The position numbers and the translations under genes are program-made. Positions 21,922 to 33,753 of a stretch of 64,000 bases of DNA are shown here, in pieces. Location of the stretch: assembly GCA_013368325.1 (NCBI GenBank), contig JAACJK010000116.1:62001-126000 (forward strand), in the 5' to 3' direction. Numbering within the stretch: the first letter of the stretch is position 1; each line of letters begins with the position of its first letter. This DNA is from Ephemerocybe angulata. Its lineage: Eukaryota; Basidiomycota; Agaricomycetes; Agaricales; Psathyrellaceae. A model generated the notes under the pieces. That model made no database searches and was not told where the DNA came from. It saw only the letters and a program-made list of their open reading frames with translations.

Positions 21922-24103
21922 TCATCGAATTTCATCAGTGCAATCTTCAGCGTCACCCCATTTCCTAAGCTTCTCGCCGTATTCAATAGTAACCCACAGC
22001 AGCCTACGCTCGTCAGTTATTGGAGGAAGTGCTTTTGTTCACAGTGCCAGATTTGACTCACGCAAATCCAATCAGAGCACCAATACCGCCCAATATGTCC
22101 GTGAACAACAACCCGTAGTTTTCAATCATAGGCAGTATCCCAGCGACAGATATGGACATGAAGATTGAGCGGAATGCCCTTTGGTACATAAGAAACGTGT
22201 TAGCGTCGAATAGACCGGACAAGAGTAGATGTGAGCTCACGTGTTTGCAGCCATGCTCTCAGCGCTTCTGGTGTGCATAACATCGACAACATAAGAAGCT
22301 AAGGGGCTCAGTACAAAGTCGACCTAGCCCGAATGCCCCAGTTAGCCTTTTGCGAGTGAGCGTGGGGCGTTGGCCGCCGTACTCACCCCCAGTCCATTAA
22401 GAAACAAACATAGCAAGTTCAGAGACAGCCCCAAAGTCTTGCTTTCCACATATTCTGTGACAAACCCGCTCGCCCAAATAGAGGCTGGCGCCAAAAAGAG
22501 TGCACCCGGGAGGGCTATCCGGAGCCGATCTTCAGGGTACCACACCCCACCGCGCTTTGCGCGCATTCGCACAACGATGGCGTCAGATATTCTGCCTGCA
22601 AGAGGTGCACCGACTTGAAAAGAACATTCAGGTACGTGGTCTACTTCGGTAGAAGACCTAGACCTACTCATATTTCCTAGGCCAGCAGGGAGGAAACAAG
22701 CACCTATCACGGCTTCGTTCGTGATGCCGTATCTTTTGCCCTGTGGAGCATAAAACGGCGCTCTTCGTATGCGAAAAGGTGGAGTGAACATACAATGGTA
22801 TATGCAATGGGAACGAGCAACACTAAATAATGTTTAGATGCCTTTGGGGCCAGATGTTAAAAAGAAACGCACCGTAGTCGGTGAGGAGGACGAAAAAGCT
22901 TGCCAGGGTCTAGGTGAAGACCCGATTAGCTGACGGAAATGCAGCCGCGTTGTAAGATTACGCACTACAAAGAGAAGGTTCGGCCTCCGCATAAGACTCA
23001 AGGGTCGCAGTGGGTTCAAAACGACGGGCATTCCCTTGGACCAACCAGTTTCGGCCATGCCGCCATTAGCAATTGCGGTCGCCTTCGCTTTTTCAGCGCC
23101 GCTTTCTCCTGGGTGAATTGTCTCCGGGAGGAAGGAATAGAGAATGAAGAAAAGGAGAAACCCCCAGAGACCTATACCTAGTTGGAGCGAACGCCAAGAT
23201 GCATAGTGCGCTGCGAACCCTAGAATACAGCAGCAAGGAAGAGGGGATCGTCGTCGAAATACGTAACACACGTTGCAAGAGGATGCGCACCTCCTACAAA
23301 AGGCGCAAGAGCAGGACCAAGTAAGACGCACTGCAAACCAACGGCAATGTAAATACCAAATGAGGAAAAGGCAGAAACTGTACTGACACCAAAGAAGACT
23401 CCCATCGCCGTACCCCTCTCCTCTAATTTGTAGATGTCGCCAATGACACCACTTCCAACGGAGAACCCAGGAGAGCAGCCAAGCGCTTGAATGAAGCGCC
23501 ATAGCATGAGCTGAGTGACGGTCTGGGCCGTCGAAACACCAATTGAACCGATGATGAGGAGTGGGAGAAAAATAAGGTACATAGGGCGCCGGCCGTCTAC
23601 AGGACTCCAAGGTGAGAGCTTGCTTACTACAGATTGAGATTGTGACAGGACTTACAGAACGTCGAGTACGACGAAGCAACCAGGGAGCCAAAGGACACCC
23701 CAAAGATCGAGAGACTAACCGCCAGGCTGAACGGGGTCAGTAATGGATCCTGACCGCGGTAGGTATGGTCATACCTTACAACGGTCCCCGTCGTGTCCAG
23801 GTCCCTTGAGATCTGGGGTATACACGGTATAAATGTGCCAGAAATGAACACTAAGAACCCAAAATCAACTCTGAACGCGTTGATTCGAGAGGCTGAAACA
23901 TGCGTACATGGAATCAGGCCGCAGAAGGAGACCATGGCCACGATAAACTTCTTCCGACGCGGCGAGAACCGCTGGTAGAGGAGTTCGTGCTCGGCGACTA
24001 TCTTTGACAAGAGCGGAGTGCTTTCCTCAACGGCGTGCTGTTGAATCAATCCACCAGATGTTCCATAAGGCTCTGCGTCATTGTCGTAGCTGACCCCTGC
24101 CAT
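21922..24103 (-). CDS. MFS transporter, drug:H+ antiporter type (12-TM)
   Basis: A multi-exon gene (about eleven short introns) starting MAGVSYDNDAEPYGTSGG and ending WGDAEDCTDEIR. An acidic dileucine-like STPLLSK precedes the first helix (RKKFIVAMVSFCGLIP). Landmarks of the family are SSYSTFYGRRPMYL (motif A region), VTQLMLWRFIQALGCSPGFS with GVIGDIYKLEERGTAMGVFF, the antiporter motif C in LLGPALAPFVGG, a cytosolic loop PLRPLSLMRRPNLLF between the halves, and MHTRSAESMAANT before a late helix. An exporter of small molecules at the plasma membrane or vacuole is likely; the substrate cannot be predicted. A degenerate paralogue lies at 27025-29254, and the fucosyltransferase-like gene is divergent from this one, with 0.85 kb between their starts. 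Confidence 0.85.
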
Positions 24104-24956
24104 TGTGCCAGTCCAGGTGAAAGGGTTGGGTAGACTCGAAAGGAAGGTAGACTTGAGGACGACGGTATTTCAGCCACTGCAGTTGAAATATTGCATGATG
24201 ACTCGAATAGATATCCCATGTGGGCCACATCGGCACCAGAAGGCTCATAAGGCGGCGATCCATTCTTTGCGGTAATTTGCTGGGCAAAATAGGGTTTCCG
24301 TGTGGAAGGGAGATACGTCGACTTCAAATTAGGTCGACTTGGTGCAGGGGAACCCAGGGGAACCCGGAAGAGAAAGGAAACCTGGGGGGAGCCAAGTTGG
24401 GGTCCGGGGGGTATCGGGATTCGGATCATGAGATCCCGGTGGTCCGGTGGCCCCCTGTTGACTGCTGCGGTGTTTTCGGTGGCTTTGCCGTCAAACCCGG
24501 AATCCAATTCGGTTGCATAGCGGTGCATAGCCCCCATCACTTCGAACTTCTGTTTGAGCTCCTTGCCTTCCTTGGCATGGGATATCGCCGGGAGCGCCTG
24601 GGGTTGAACGTGTGCATTTGAGCCCAGGAGCACTTTCTACGCCTTGAGGTCACTGGAAGCGTTCGAAGGTTGCAGGGATGATACGATTACGACTCTTGAG
24701 GTCCTGAAATTGGAAGCGCCTTGCGCGCTTAATGTTTGCATCGCCACTTCCTTCTACCCTTCATGGGCTTGGCGCCATCCCGCAGCCAACCTCCGTGATA
24801 TATCAGGCAGGCTCCACCTCGCCAGAAAGCTATTTTTGAAGGTGTACGTACTGGTGCCAACGGGTTCAACGATCACGCGCTTTTCTCTCAGATCGCCTTG
24901 AGACCCGAGTACGACGAGCCAAAAGCTCTCCTTCACGACCACGAGGCCCATCTCAA
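24104..24956. other. Divergent promoter region, MFS gene / fucosyltransferase-like gene
   Basis: This 853-bp spacer separates two outward-facing genes. Frames of up to 195 codons are open on the minus strand but overlap the MFS start, show no domain and look fortuitous. No TATA box was recognised. Confidence 0.45.
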
Positions 24957-26901
24957 ATGCCGCCACGTTCTGGGTGGTCCTACGTCGACGACGAGGAATC
25001 GCGCAGCGGTTCTCTAACCAACTCTCCCCTTCGTCTTCCACAATCCAAGCCCCATCCTGATTGGGCCACCGCGTCACAAACAATGAAGTCATCGACACCG
25101 ACAGGTGGCAGACAGCGCCGACATTCCAGCTTTCTTCCGATATCGACCTCCTCCCTCACCTGCTCAATCCCATGTTTAAGCCATGGGCCCAGGTCTATGC
25201 GAAGAAGGGTAGCGCAATCTCTAGGACTAGTGCTTACAGCAGTTCTAGTATCTCTAACATGCGCAGTACTGGGATGGGGAGGCATCCCACGCTCATACGA
25301 CGACATTCGAAGGTTAGAGAGTGCGCTCCCTCAGCATCGTTGGGAGGAGGTTCGCGTGGGTACCGATGGGGAGCTGGTAGACGTGGAGACCGGGAAGCGG
25401 TTTGATTGGGAAGAGGACGCTGGAGCTGGGTATCTGCGCTTCCCCGACCATATATGGGGTCACGGCTTCAACAACGTCTTTGAAGAAGCGTACGCACTTA
25501 TCTCCAACGGCGGCGTCGAAGTCACTGACAAGTCCCAATAGATTATCAGCTGCGCTCTTAGCGCATCTCTCCGACAGGACGTACGTGTTCGAAGACTACG
25601 TCTGGTCGCACTCGCCCCTACCATATACCCTTTACAACTTCGCGTTGCGACAAAAGCGCGTCCCTCTAAACGCATTCGTATCTGGATTTATTGCTGGGGG
25701 AAAGGTGCACTCCCCATCGAACCCGACAGACCACGTAGGTGTCAGCATCTCGAATCCTCCGGAGTGGCTCATCATGCTGATCGTACAGCAGCGTCTCTCA
25801 ATATCAGCGCATTACTATGACTACATCTGCCCATCTACACTCTCAGTGGACCACCGACTGGTCCTCTTCGCGGGCGATGCGCCCACCTTTATGGACAGCT
25901 CATCACAAGTAAGCCGGCTTTCTTATTTCACTTCGAGAGTGAATAGCGCAAGTACTTACCTCATGGTTCCCAGCTTGAGTGGTGGTCTGACAGAATCAAG
26001 GTTCTTGGAAAGGGGAAGCGGTGCGTGGAAATTCGCGAAGGCGACGGGAACGCACCCGGGCCCGCAGGAAGACGCATGTTCGACAACCAGTGAGTTGCAA
26101 TCGTCATAAAATCCCTCTCCATCCCCTTACGGCTGACGCTCTACACCTTACAGTTTCTTCGGCTCACGCGAGCATGTCGCTCCTCTCGTACCCAAGCTCA
26201 TCGAATCTCCGGTCCTTGGACAGTTCTCATGGTCTCCGCTCGTTGAAGATGCGGTAGAACGAACAGCGACCGCCATAGGAATCACGTCCGAATCCGATGG
26301 CACCATGCCACACACTGTCCCAGGGCTTCTTGCCGTCCACCTGAGACGAGGGGACTACTCCCGCCACTGCGTTCGTCTTTCCCGGTGGGAAAGCAACTTC
26401 ATGGGATTCGCCTATGCCGACGGAGTCATGGATCAGCTGAACATTACGCAGGCATTGCAGGAAGAGCGGGAACACATCGGAGATGGTGCCACCCTCGACA
26501 GACGGAAAGCTCTTGAGCAGCACTACATGAAGCGCTGCCTCCCGAGCATCCCCCAAATCGTCCAACGTGCACGAGAGGTCCGAGAATACTGGGCACATAC
26601 GGCACACCCGTCTGCCTCTTACACGCCGCTCACACGTATACTCCTCCTTTCCAACGGATGGCCAGCGTGGCTTTTAGAGCTTTCGGCTGCTTTGGAGAAG
26701 GAAGGTTGGGAGGTCCTGGACCCAGATGCAGGTATCAGGAGGGGTATGGGGAAGATGCAGGATATAGATGTGGCGGTGGATATGGCCCTCGCCGAAAGAG
26801 CTGAGGCGTTCTTGGGAACTGGATTCTCGACGTTAACGGGGAATATTGTGGTGCTCAGAATGGCAAGTGGGCATGAAGTCGAATCTAATCGACTGTTTTA
26901 G
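24957..26901 (+). CDS. GDP-fucose protein O-fucosyltransferase-like type II membrane protein
   Basis: Five exons (24957-25489, 25542-25738, 25808-25908, 25974-26089, 26154-26901) splice in frame to 564 residues. A cytosolic N-terminal tail is followed by one membrane anchor (SLGLVLTAVLVSLTCAVLGW, about residue 85), then a luminal part: YLRFPDHIWGHGFNN, TYVFEDYVWSHSPLPYTLYN, EWWSDRIKVLGKGKRCVEI, MFDNHFFGSREHVAPLVPKL. The key block is LLAVHLRRGDYSRHC, the HxRRGD element that binds GDP-sugar in O-fucosyltransferase-like enzymes, and the end has FLGTGFSTLTGNIVVLRMA, matching the conserved Ser/Thr-rich C-terminal motif. The 'FPDHIWGHGFNN' form is typical of an agaricomycete-specific branch. A Golgi or ER glycosyltransferase is likely; whether fucose is the donor sugar is inference. 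Confidence 0.8.
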
Positions 26902-27024
26902 ATTGTACCTCAGGATTAAGGATTAAACATAGTTATTATACCCCGGAATAGTTTGCAGCGGAATTTGACGTCCAGTACGTGGGGCACGACCCCTGATTCA
27001 CGAGAACAACCACTGGAGCCCTGC

Positions 27025-29254
27025 TCATCCTACCTCTTGAACGGATCCATCACTGGTAGGAGTACCCCAGGTCCCAAGCTTTTCCCCATACCGCACGGTA
27101 ATCCACAGGAATCTGGGCCGAAAGTATCGCGGTTAGTGCAGGGACTTCTGTCGGCCAATCTATAACTCACCCAAAGCCAATGAGGGACAGTACCCCACTA
27201 AGTATATTGGTGCCCAGTTGTCCCAACCCCTCTCAGATCAAAGGGAAGATGCACGGGACGAACATCGACATGATCACGGAGCGCAAAGCTCTATATCCAG
27301 GCCAATGAGAAAAACTTCGAAACAACACAAGTCGGGATCGAGAACCACGCACGTATTTGCAGCCATACTCTCCGCACTCCTCGAATGCATAGTATCTACG
27401 ATGTACGAACCCGAAGGCGTGAACACGAAGTCAATCTAAGTCTCCAGTCAGCTTCAAGACCCCTCTACAGCCCAGTGTGGGAAACCCGCGCGTACCGCCA
27501 TGCCATTAAGAAAGATACAGAGCACGTTCAAACTCAGACCAACTCTGTTATCTTTGACAAAGGATGTGATGAATCCGCTGGCCCAGATAAACGTAGGTAC
27601 AGCGAAAAGCGCAGAGGGTAGTGCGGCGCGCAACCGGTCTTCAGGTACCAAATGCCTCCACGCTTGGCACGCATGCGTACAACAATGCGGTCAGAGATTC
27701 TGCCTGAGATCACGGCGCCAACTTACCACCGTTGTAGTGTTAGAAAGAACGGTGTCCCAAGCACAAGGCCAACTCACTTGTGGTCCCGAGTCCACTGGGG
27801 AGGATGCAAGCACCAATGATTGCCTCGTTGGATATCCCGTATCTTTCTCCCTGGGTGCCATGTGGGCATGCATAAGTTGCACAACAGGAAATCGTGAACA
27901 AGGATAATAACGCACGATGGTGTAAGCTATAGGCACGAGTAACGCTGATGATTTGTTGTCAAGCTCAAGCCAAAGGCAAAGTCTTATGTTACACACTGTA
28001 TCCGGTTTGAAGCACGAAAAAGCCAGCCAGACACTGGCCAGATGTGAACAACTTTCTCTTGCACGAAGCGCAGATACGACATACCACGAAGAGTAAGTTT
28101 GGGTTTCGCATGAGTGCGAGAGGCCGCAAAGGGTTTATGAATATGGGCAGTGTCTTCGTGAATCGACGAAGGGGCCTTTCACTTCGTAGCGCCGCTGCCC
28201 CCTCATCAGACAGCGATTTGACTTTGTCCACACCCCTCTCGCCTGGGTGACTTGTCTCGGGGAGGAATGCGTAGACCAAGACGAAGACAAAGAGACCCGA
28301 GAGCCCCATAACGAGTTGTGGTAGGCGCCAAGATGCATAATGCGCTGACAACCCTATAACACCGCAAACAGTCGCGTTAGTATGGCAAGAGAGCAGGGAT
28401 CACTTCGACCCTTACCTCCGATAAAGGGTGCTAGAGAAGGCCCAATGAGTACGCACTATCGTTAAGCCCGCGCTGAATGATCTTCGAGTAAACCAGTGAA
28501 CCAGAATGAGCGCACAGCAAAGAAAATGCCCATGGCACTACCCCGCTCCTCCAGCTTATAAATGTCACCTATCACACCAGCTCCCACAGACATACCTGGC
28601 GACGCGCCAAAAGCTTGTTCTGCCCGCCATGTCATCAGCTGCGTGACGCTCTGGGCAGAAGCAACACCGAGTGAGCCGGCAAAGAGGAGGGGGAGAAATG
28701 TCAAGTAGACAGGGCGACGTCCGTCTGAGAGGTACAGAGTGAGATTGGAGGGAGTATGTGTCGATTGTCCGACGTACAGTAAGTCGAATAGGAAGACGCG
28801 GTCATTGCACCCAGAGACGCTGAGAGGATCGAAACGCTCACTGCCATGCTGGGAAAAGTCAGATACATATGAGTTGGTGCATAGTAAAAAGGATTATTAT
28901 CATGGGCCCCTACCTGACGATAGCACTGGTGCTTTTTATATCTTTCGATATCTGGGGGATGCAAGGAATAAAGGTACCTGAAATAAACACTCCATTTTGT
29001 CGTGTAAGCTACGAACGAGGACCGTGATCGACTCATCAATCTGAACTCACAGCCTGGGATAAGGCCACAGAACGAAACCATAGTCACAATGAGTTCCATA
29101 GAGGGGAGAATCGCTGGTAGACAAGGTCGTGTGTGACTTGTTCAGGCCTATGTAGGAGAGGCGTGGTCTCTGTTTCTTCGCTCAGGTTTGAATGCGATTG
29201 CAGATCTGGAGTCTCGTCTGGCAATCCAGAAGACCTGTGGGTAGGCGCAGTCAT
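27025..29254 (-). pseudogene. Paralogue of the 21.9-24.1 kb MFS transporter, broken
   Basis: The exon chain of the intact MFS gene can be followed through the whole region: MTAPTHRSSGLPDETPDLQS with TTPLLHR, QRFSP, LIVTMVSFCGLIPG, VTQLMTWRAEQAFGASPGMS, GVIGDIYKLEERGSAMGIFF, CVLIGPSLAPFIGG, NPLRPLALMRNPNLLFVV, MHSRSAESMAANT and ITVRYGEKLGTWG. Splice sites are mostly kept. Two lesions are visible. Near 29100-29108, just after QRFSP, four bases are missing relative to the intact copy, shifting the frame at the start of the first helix. At 27233-27235 an in-frame TGA falls where the intact copy reads Glu-Asn. A shortened protein from an internal ATG at 29099 would still meet the TGA. Recent inactivation after segmental duplication is the simplest reading. 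Confidence 0.75.
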
Positions 29255-30125
29255 AAGATACAGTGTCGGTCTGAAAATCTTGCGGCTTCGAAGGAGCGAG
29301 CTCAAAGCATACAAAAGAGTGCGACAATCTGTGACTCAATCGATAGAAGGCGTGTGTACTTGTGCCAGGTTCAACCGTCCCGGGCCATCACATCGCAGGC
29401 AATTATCAGAGAAGCCTCGGAAGCCCCCCCAATAGAAGTCCAGGAGCTCCAAGCTATGGATTTGTGGGAGGTTTTCTGAAATGAACATGTCACAAAAGTG
29501 GTGGTATGAGGTCAAGGAGAACCATATGGTCAAGAAAGTGTTCAGTATCAAAGGGCGGAGCATCAAAAATTCTGACGCCTGTCGCAAATTCCCAGGACAA
29601 GTTCGCTCTTGACTTCCACGATGCCCGTTATTTTTGCAATGCCAAATGCAGCTGTGAGTCCTTGGCGAGTCAAACGATAAATGTGTCAGTATCAACACCA
29701 GCCCTACTCAAAAGGCTGTATGGAGTGAAGGGGGCCCAAACTGCCGAGGTGCGTCCACTCGTTACGAAACAAGGCCAGGCGCTTAACCATTCAGCTCAGA
29801 CATCTTCTCGAGAGCAACTGAACACCACATGCATGAGTGGCTTTCTCTTTCAGCTGGTTGTGCTGCGCAACCACTCTATCAACGTAGTGGTGTACTACGC
29901 TTTGTCCTTTCGCAACGAGCGTTCGGGGTGGGCGCGAGCATTGCCACTCTGTTGCCATCCTCAATATAAAGTCCTCGAGGGCCCTTGTTCATTATCATCT
30001 GTCTCCATTCATGACGCAGCGGCTACATCGAACCCACAATTGCAACAATCGCCCAAGTCCCATTGCTAGCCACAATGACTCGTCGAGGCCCATTGACCAT
30101 TGTCCTCACAGCTCAGCACCTGGCC
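29255..30125. other. Intergenic, no gene recognised
   Basis: No supported gene. A plus-strand 187-codon frame (29506-30069) has no domain or promoter and runs into the promoter of the next gene. Confidence 0.4.
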
Positions 30126-30134
30126 TATATAAAG
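30126..30134 (+). promoter_or_regulatory. TATA box of the eIF4E-binding-like gene
   Basis: TATATAAAG lies 94 bp upstream of the ATG at 30220. Confidence 0.6.
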
Positions 30135-30219
30135 CAACGCTCTGCAGCCTTGGGACCCACCACGACTTGACCTGTGCCTCTCCCCTCTTCATCGAAAACC
30201 AACATCCAACGACAGCCCA

Positions 30220-30911
30220 ATGGCCACCACTACCCCCAACTCGCCCCCAGTACGCGTCGCCAAGGGGCTGACTATCTTCATCCCGGACCTCAAAAGCACG
30301 AACATCAGCCTTGCGTTCGGCTCTATCGAACTCGGGAGCCATACTGCGAGCTCGCCGATGTCGCCTCTATACGTGCCAATTCATAAGCGACCCGGATGGC
30401 AGCCCCCAGCCGGTGCGTACCGTTGCATTTTGAATCCGCCTGTCATTAACACTTCTCGTCCTCTCACTTATCGTCTCTAGACGATTATCCATCGAGCCTA
30501 GGGCCGCATCGTTATACACGAGAAGAACTGTTTGGGATGTCCTCGACTCCGTGTTATCGCGACATGAGACAAGAAATCCAACAAACATGCCCTGAGATCC
30601 TCAACGGGTCGAAACCTGGTTTCCCCACAAGGTGTGGCAGTACAACCGCCGGCCTCACCGAAGAATACAGAGCATCGAAACCACCCATTTGGAATCCTAG
30701 CCAAGAACATGGCGACCCGTCGCGAACACCTGCTACTATGCAGCGCCGAACACCAGCATTCTCGCGTCGAGGGGGGCGAACGAACCGAATAGTCAGGGGA
30801 CGCCGACATAGCTATGGTGGATTCAATTCTTGGTTTGGGTCAGCAGCAGGGGTTGCTGCTCGTGGGGCGAGTGGATGGCGCGCAGTTGGAGATACCAACA
30901 TCGCGACTTGA
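30220..30911 (+). CDS. Small protein with eIF4E-binding motif (4E-BP/4E-T-like candidate)
   Basis: Two exons (30220-30412 and 30481-30911) with a GTGCGT...CTCTAG intron give 207 residues, beginning MATTTPNSPPVRVAKGLTIF. Right after the splice comes SSLGPHRYTREELFGMSSTP. Residues 76-82 (YTREELF) fit the eIF4E-binding consensus Y-x4-L-hydrophobic and look very like the YTREEL/YTKEEL core of 4E-T and Cup-type translational repressors. The rest is polar and low in predicted structure, ending with a Gly/Arg-rich part (RRGGRTNRIVRGRRHSYGGF). Proteins of this kind compete with eIF4G for eIF4E and repress cap-dependent translation. The motif is visible; the function is inferred from a seven-residue pattern plus disorder, so it could be chance. 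Confidence 0.55.
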
Positions 30912-33753
30912 TTCGAGATGCAGTGTCAGAGGATGGGTGAGGAGATTATGGCGACGTGCGCCGAATGTGGAGTTATAGATCGAACTGTGGGTGGTAGAGA
31001 TGAGAATGGATATGAATTTCAGAACATCGGCAGGAATCTTCGAGGAGAGATTGAGTCGAGGTGTTGTGACGCGTGTGGCTAAGTACTACCGCGAGTCGAT
31101 GCCACCAGTCCCTGAGAAATCTGCTCTGGGAGCGCGTTTTGGTAAGGTGACTTCAGTTGTCCGTAAAACATACTCACAGGAACCCCTTTTTTTAAGTCAA
31201 GGGCTGGCATTCAGTAATAGTCCTCCAGCCAGATATCGCTCTGTTCGTTAAGCGATGGCTGACCTCCGGCCAAAGCCGACGCTTGACACAGCGGAGTGCT
31301 AACTTCTCGCCAATCGGAGTTGAAAGCCACGAGGACGGGGCTGGGCCTTCCTTGGCCTTTTGCCACGTTTTTCGATAAGCGCCGCGATCGAAGTGACATC
31401 AGACGCGTTGGTTTCTGTTCAAGTTGATACAAAATGCAACAACCTGAAGTGAATCTTTGGGATTCTCAGTAAAGACTGCTTCTCAAATGTGATGTGAATG
31501 TCAGCGTTCAAGAGCATACGTATCTTTAGACGCGAAGCTGGGGGCCTAAAGCGAGCCAGCGGCCGATCCTTGGTTCTAGCGCCCGGCGCTAATCGATGCT
31601 TGATGGCGTGGTAACACGTTGTTCTTCGCCGGACTCTTCAGGGCAAGCCAAGCTGTTGCTAGGAATCCCTAGGGGGAGCTTAAGGGCTGCTAGATGCAGT
31701 CACCAACCGTCTTTTGAGATCCTAAGAGATCATGTGGCCCGGGAAAGGTACTATGTGTAGTGGACATGGCATCGACACTGCAGTGTCGATGCTTTGAGTG
31801 TTGAGGAGTTTCAGGTTGCGGGCGTTCGGCGTCGGAGGTCTCTCTGCATATGGGGAGGCTTTGCGCCAGAAAACCGAGGTGGAACATGCTTCTCTAATGG
31901 AGGAGGGTCTGCGGAACTGCTGGACCGTCCGTTTGTGTGGGGTTGGTAGTGATGCGGCGGAAAGATTCATAATTAAGATGGTGCGCAGTATTGTATAAGA
32001 GTGGTTCGACATTCAACGTGTACACGGTCGAGGAGGTAGGTAGGTAGGTATGACGGCCATACTCGGCTGCCACGCTCGCTAACGTTTCCCAGATGGCCAC
32101 GGCGGCTTCCTCGGGCCTCGGCTGGTCTCAGTGACGTCGTCCAATTACTACCCGTGGGCCGCGGGAGGTATCTCCACTGTTTGATCAAATCATCTCGGCC
32201 AGTCAGCAGTGGAGTGTGTCAGTAATGGCAATTTTTAATGAAAGGTGTGGAGAAAGCTCACTGGCCCCATCCGTCTGGAATTCCCGACGGGAGGGGGTGG
32301 AAGGGCTTTTTTAGATGGCGAAGATCGCCGTTAAGAAAATCCCCTGTTGATGAGGAGCAGGCTTAAGCTCGCGTTCTCGGGCGGTGTCGATGTTTGAGAC
32401 AATGGCTTTGCTTAAGACCATGTGTCGAGGAGGACGAGGAGGCGTGTTTGTAAACCAGGGCCCAGGTTCAGACACATTGCCCTCAAATATGAAATAGGGA
32501 GATCGGGTGAGGGCGATCTTAGCATTGAGTTGATTGCTTCTATCTATCGACATGGGTGAGTAGTGGTGGTTCTACACGCGTTGGTCCTACTGTCAGCTCG
32601 TACTACTTATCTTGCACTTCGTGCTCGTAGACCCCTTACGGAGCTGGCGGCCCAGAAGTGGCCAGGATAATGTGCAGTACAAGTGAAGATCAGGAAAACT
32701 ATCAACTCGAACTGTCCCACCGAAGTCCGGCATCGCTCCCTTAATGAATGGGGGCGCTTCCCTTCCCCCGGCCCCTCAAACACCAGGTGGAAAAAAGGGA
32801 TGATGTGCTACATAGGACGTGTGCTGGAGTTCCCGAGATTAAATCCCCATATCCTCCTGGGACTATAGAGGAAGATTTAAATTACACTCCGGTCTGTTTC
32901 GACCTTGGTTCACGGTGGTCTACCGAGCGAGTCTGTCGGGCCGCGAGCAATTGCCTAACAATCCTGCAATATGTAATTGAAGAGTATCCTAGGCTTTCGG
33001 GGAGGCCGTGTGCAAGCCAGCCAGTCGTTATTCTGAGCACCGTACGATACTGCCGTGAGCGATTGTGTGCTGGGGGCCAACAGGGAACATCTGGGATCAT
33101 GCTGTTTTGTGCCGATGCTTCTCAAAACCCCGATATCCCCATTGTCTCCATTCTCATGACGTCAAGTTGTACACAGTTTCGACCCTCGTTCCGAGCGGGG
33201 GGGATTTGGGGCAGCTATGAAGTAAAGGTTTGAGTACCTGATAACTGGTAAGCCCGCAGAAGACTTTTATTCAGAGAGGTTCAGAAACCAGGGATGGGGC
33301 GGAGGTGGATTTGCTACAAGGGGCGTCCAATCGCAACAAGGTCCGTTAGATTTGGACCCCATTCTGTTCAGTGGGTCTAGACTGTGGTCGACAGCGTCGA
33401 CGAGGTGGAGCCCGTCAATTTTGCCCTTCGGCAGACAAGGGGAGACAGCGTACAAGGGGCCACGGTGCTCCAATTCGTTCTTGGCTTGACCGCACTGTAC
33501 ACGCTCTGACCAAACGGCCCGTTGATGTCTCTCTTTGCCTAACCACCACCTTCCTTTTTGAAATCGGTTGCTGCATACACGAACAGCAACATTTTCACAA
33601 AGAAACTCGGGTAATATAACTGGATTGGAGTCAGTTGGAGCAGCTGAAGAATTTAGAGGGTACGCTGGATTCTCGGCAGGCTGACCTTGGAACCGACGCG
33701 TTATGTCGATTGTTTTCCTTTCAGCACCATCACACGCGCCGTCTGCAGCGTTT
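30912..33753. other. Long gene-poor stretch
   Basis: About 2.8 kb with only short frames, none with a recognisable domain. Small items seen: a perfect palindrome TAGCGCCCGGCGCTA near 31578, and a short GGTA run around 32034-32050. The last 300 bp should be promoter and leader of the RRM gene. Confidence 0.45.

Noticed and set aside
24046..24633. 195-codon minus ORF upstream of the MFS gene as a separate gene
   Set aside because: It overlaps the MFS start in another frame, has no domain and lies in the divergent promoter region.
28440..28540. Apparent truncation of the pseudo-MFS after MGIFFA
   Set aside because: Comparison with the intact copy shows an intron at the same place; joining TTTGCT to TGCGTACTC keeps the frame, so this is not a lesion.
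32748..33233. 161-codon plus-strand ORF upstream of the RRM gene
   Set aside because: No domain and no coherent start context; regarded as chance.
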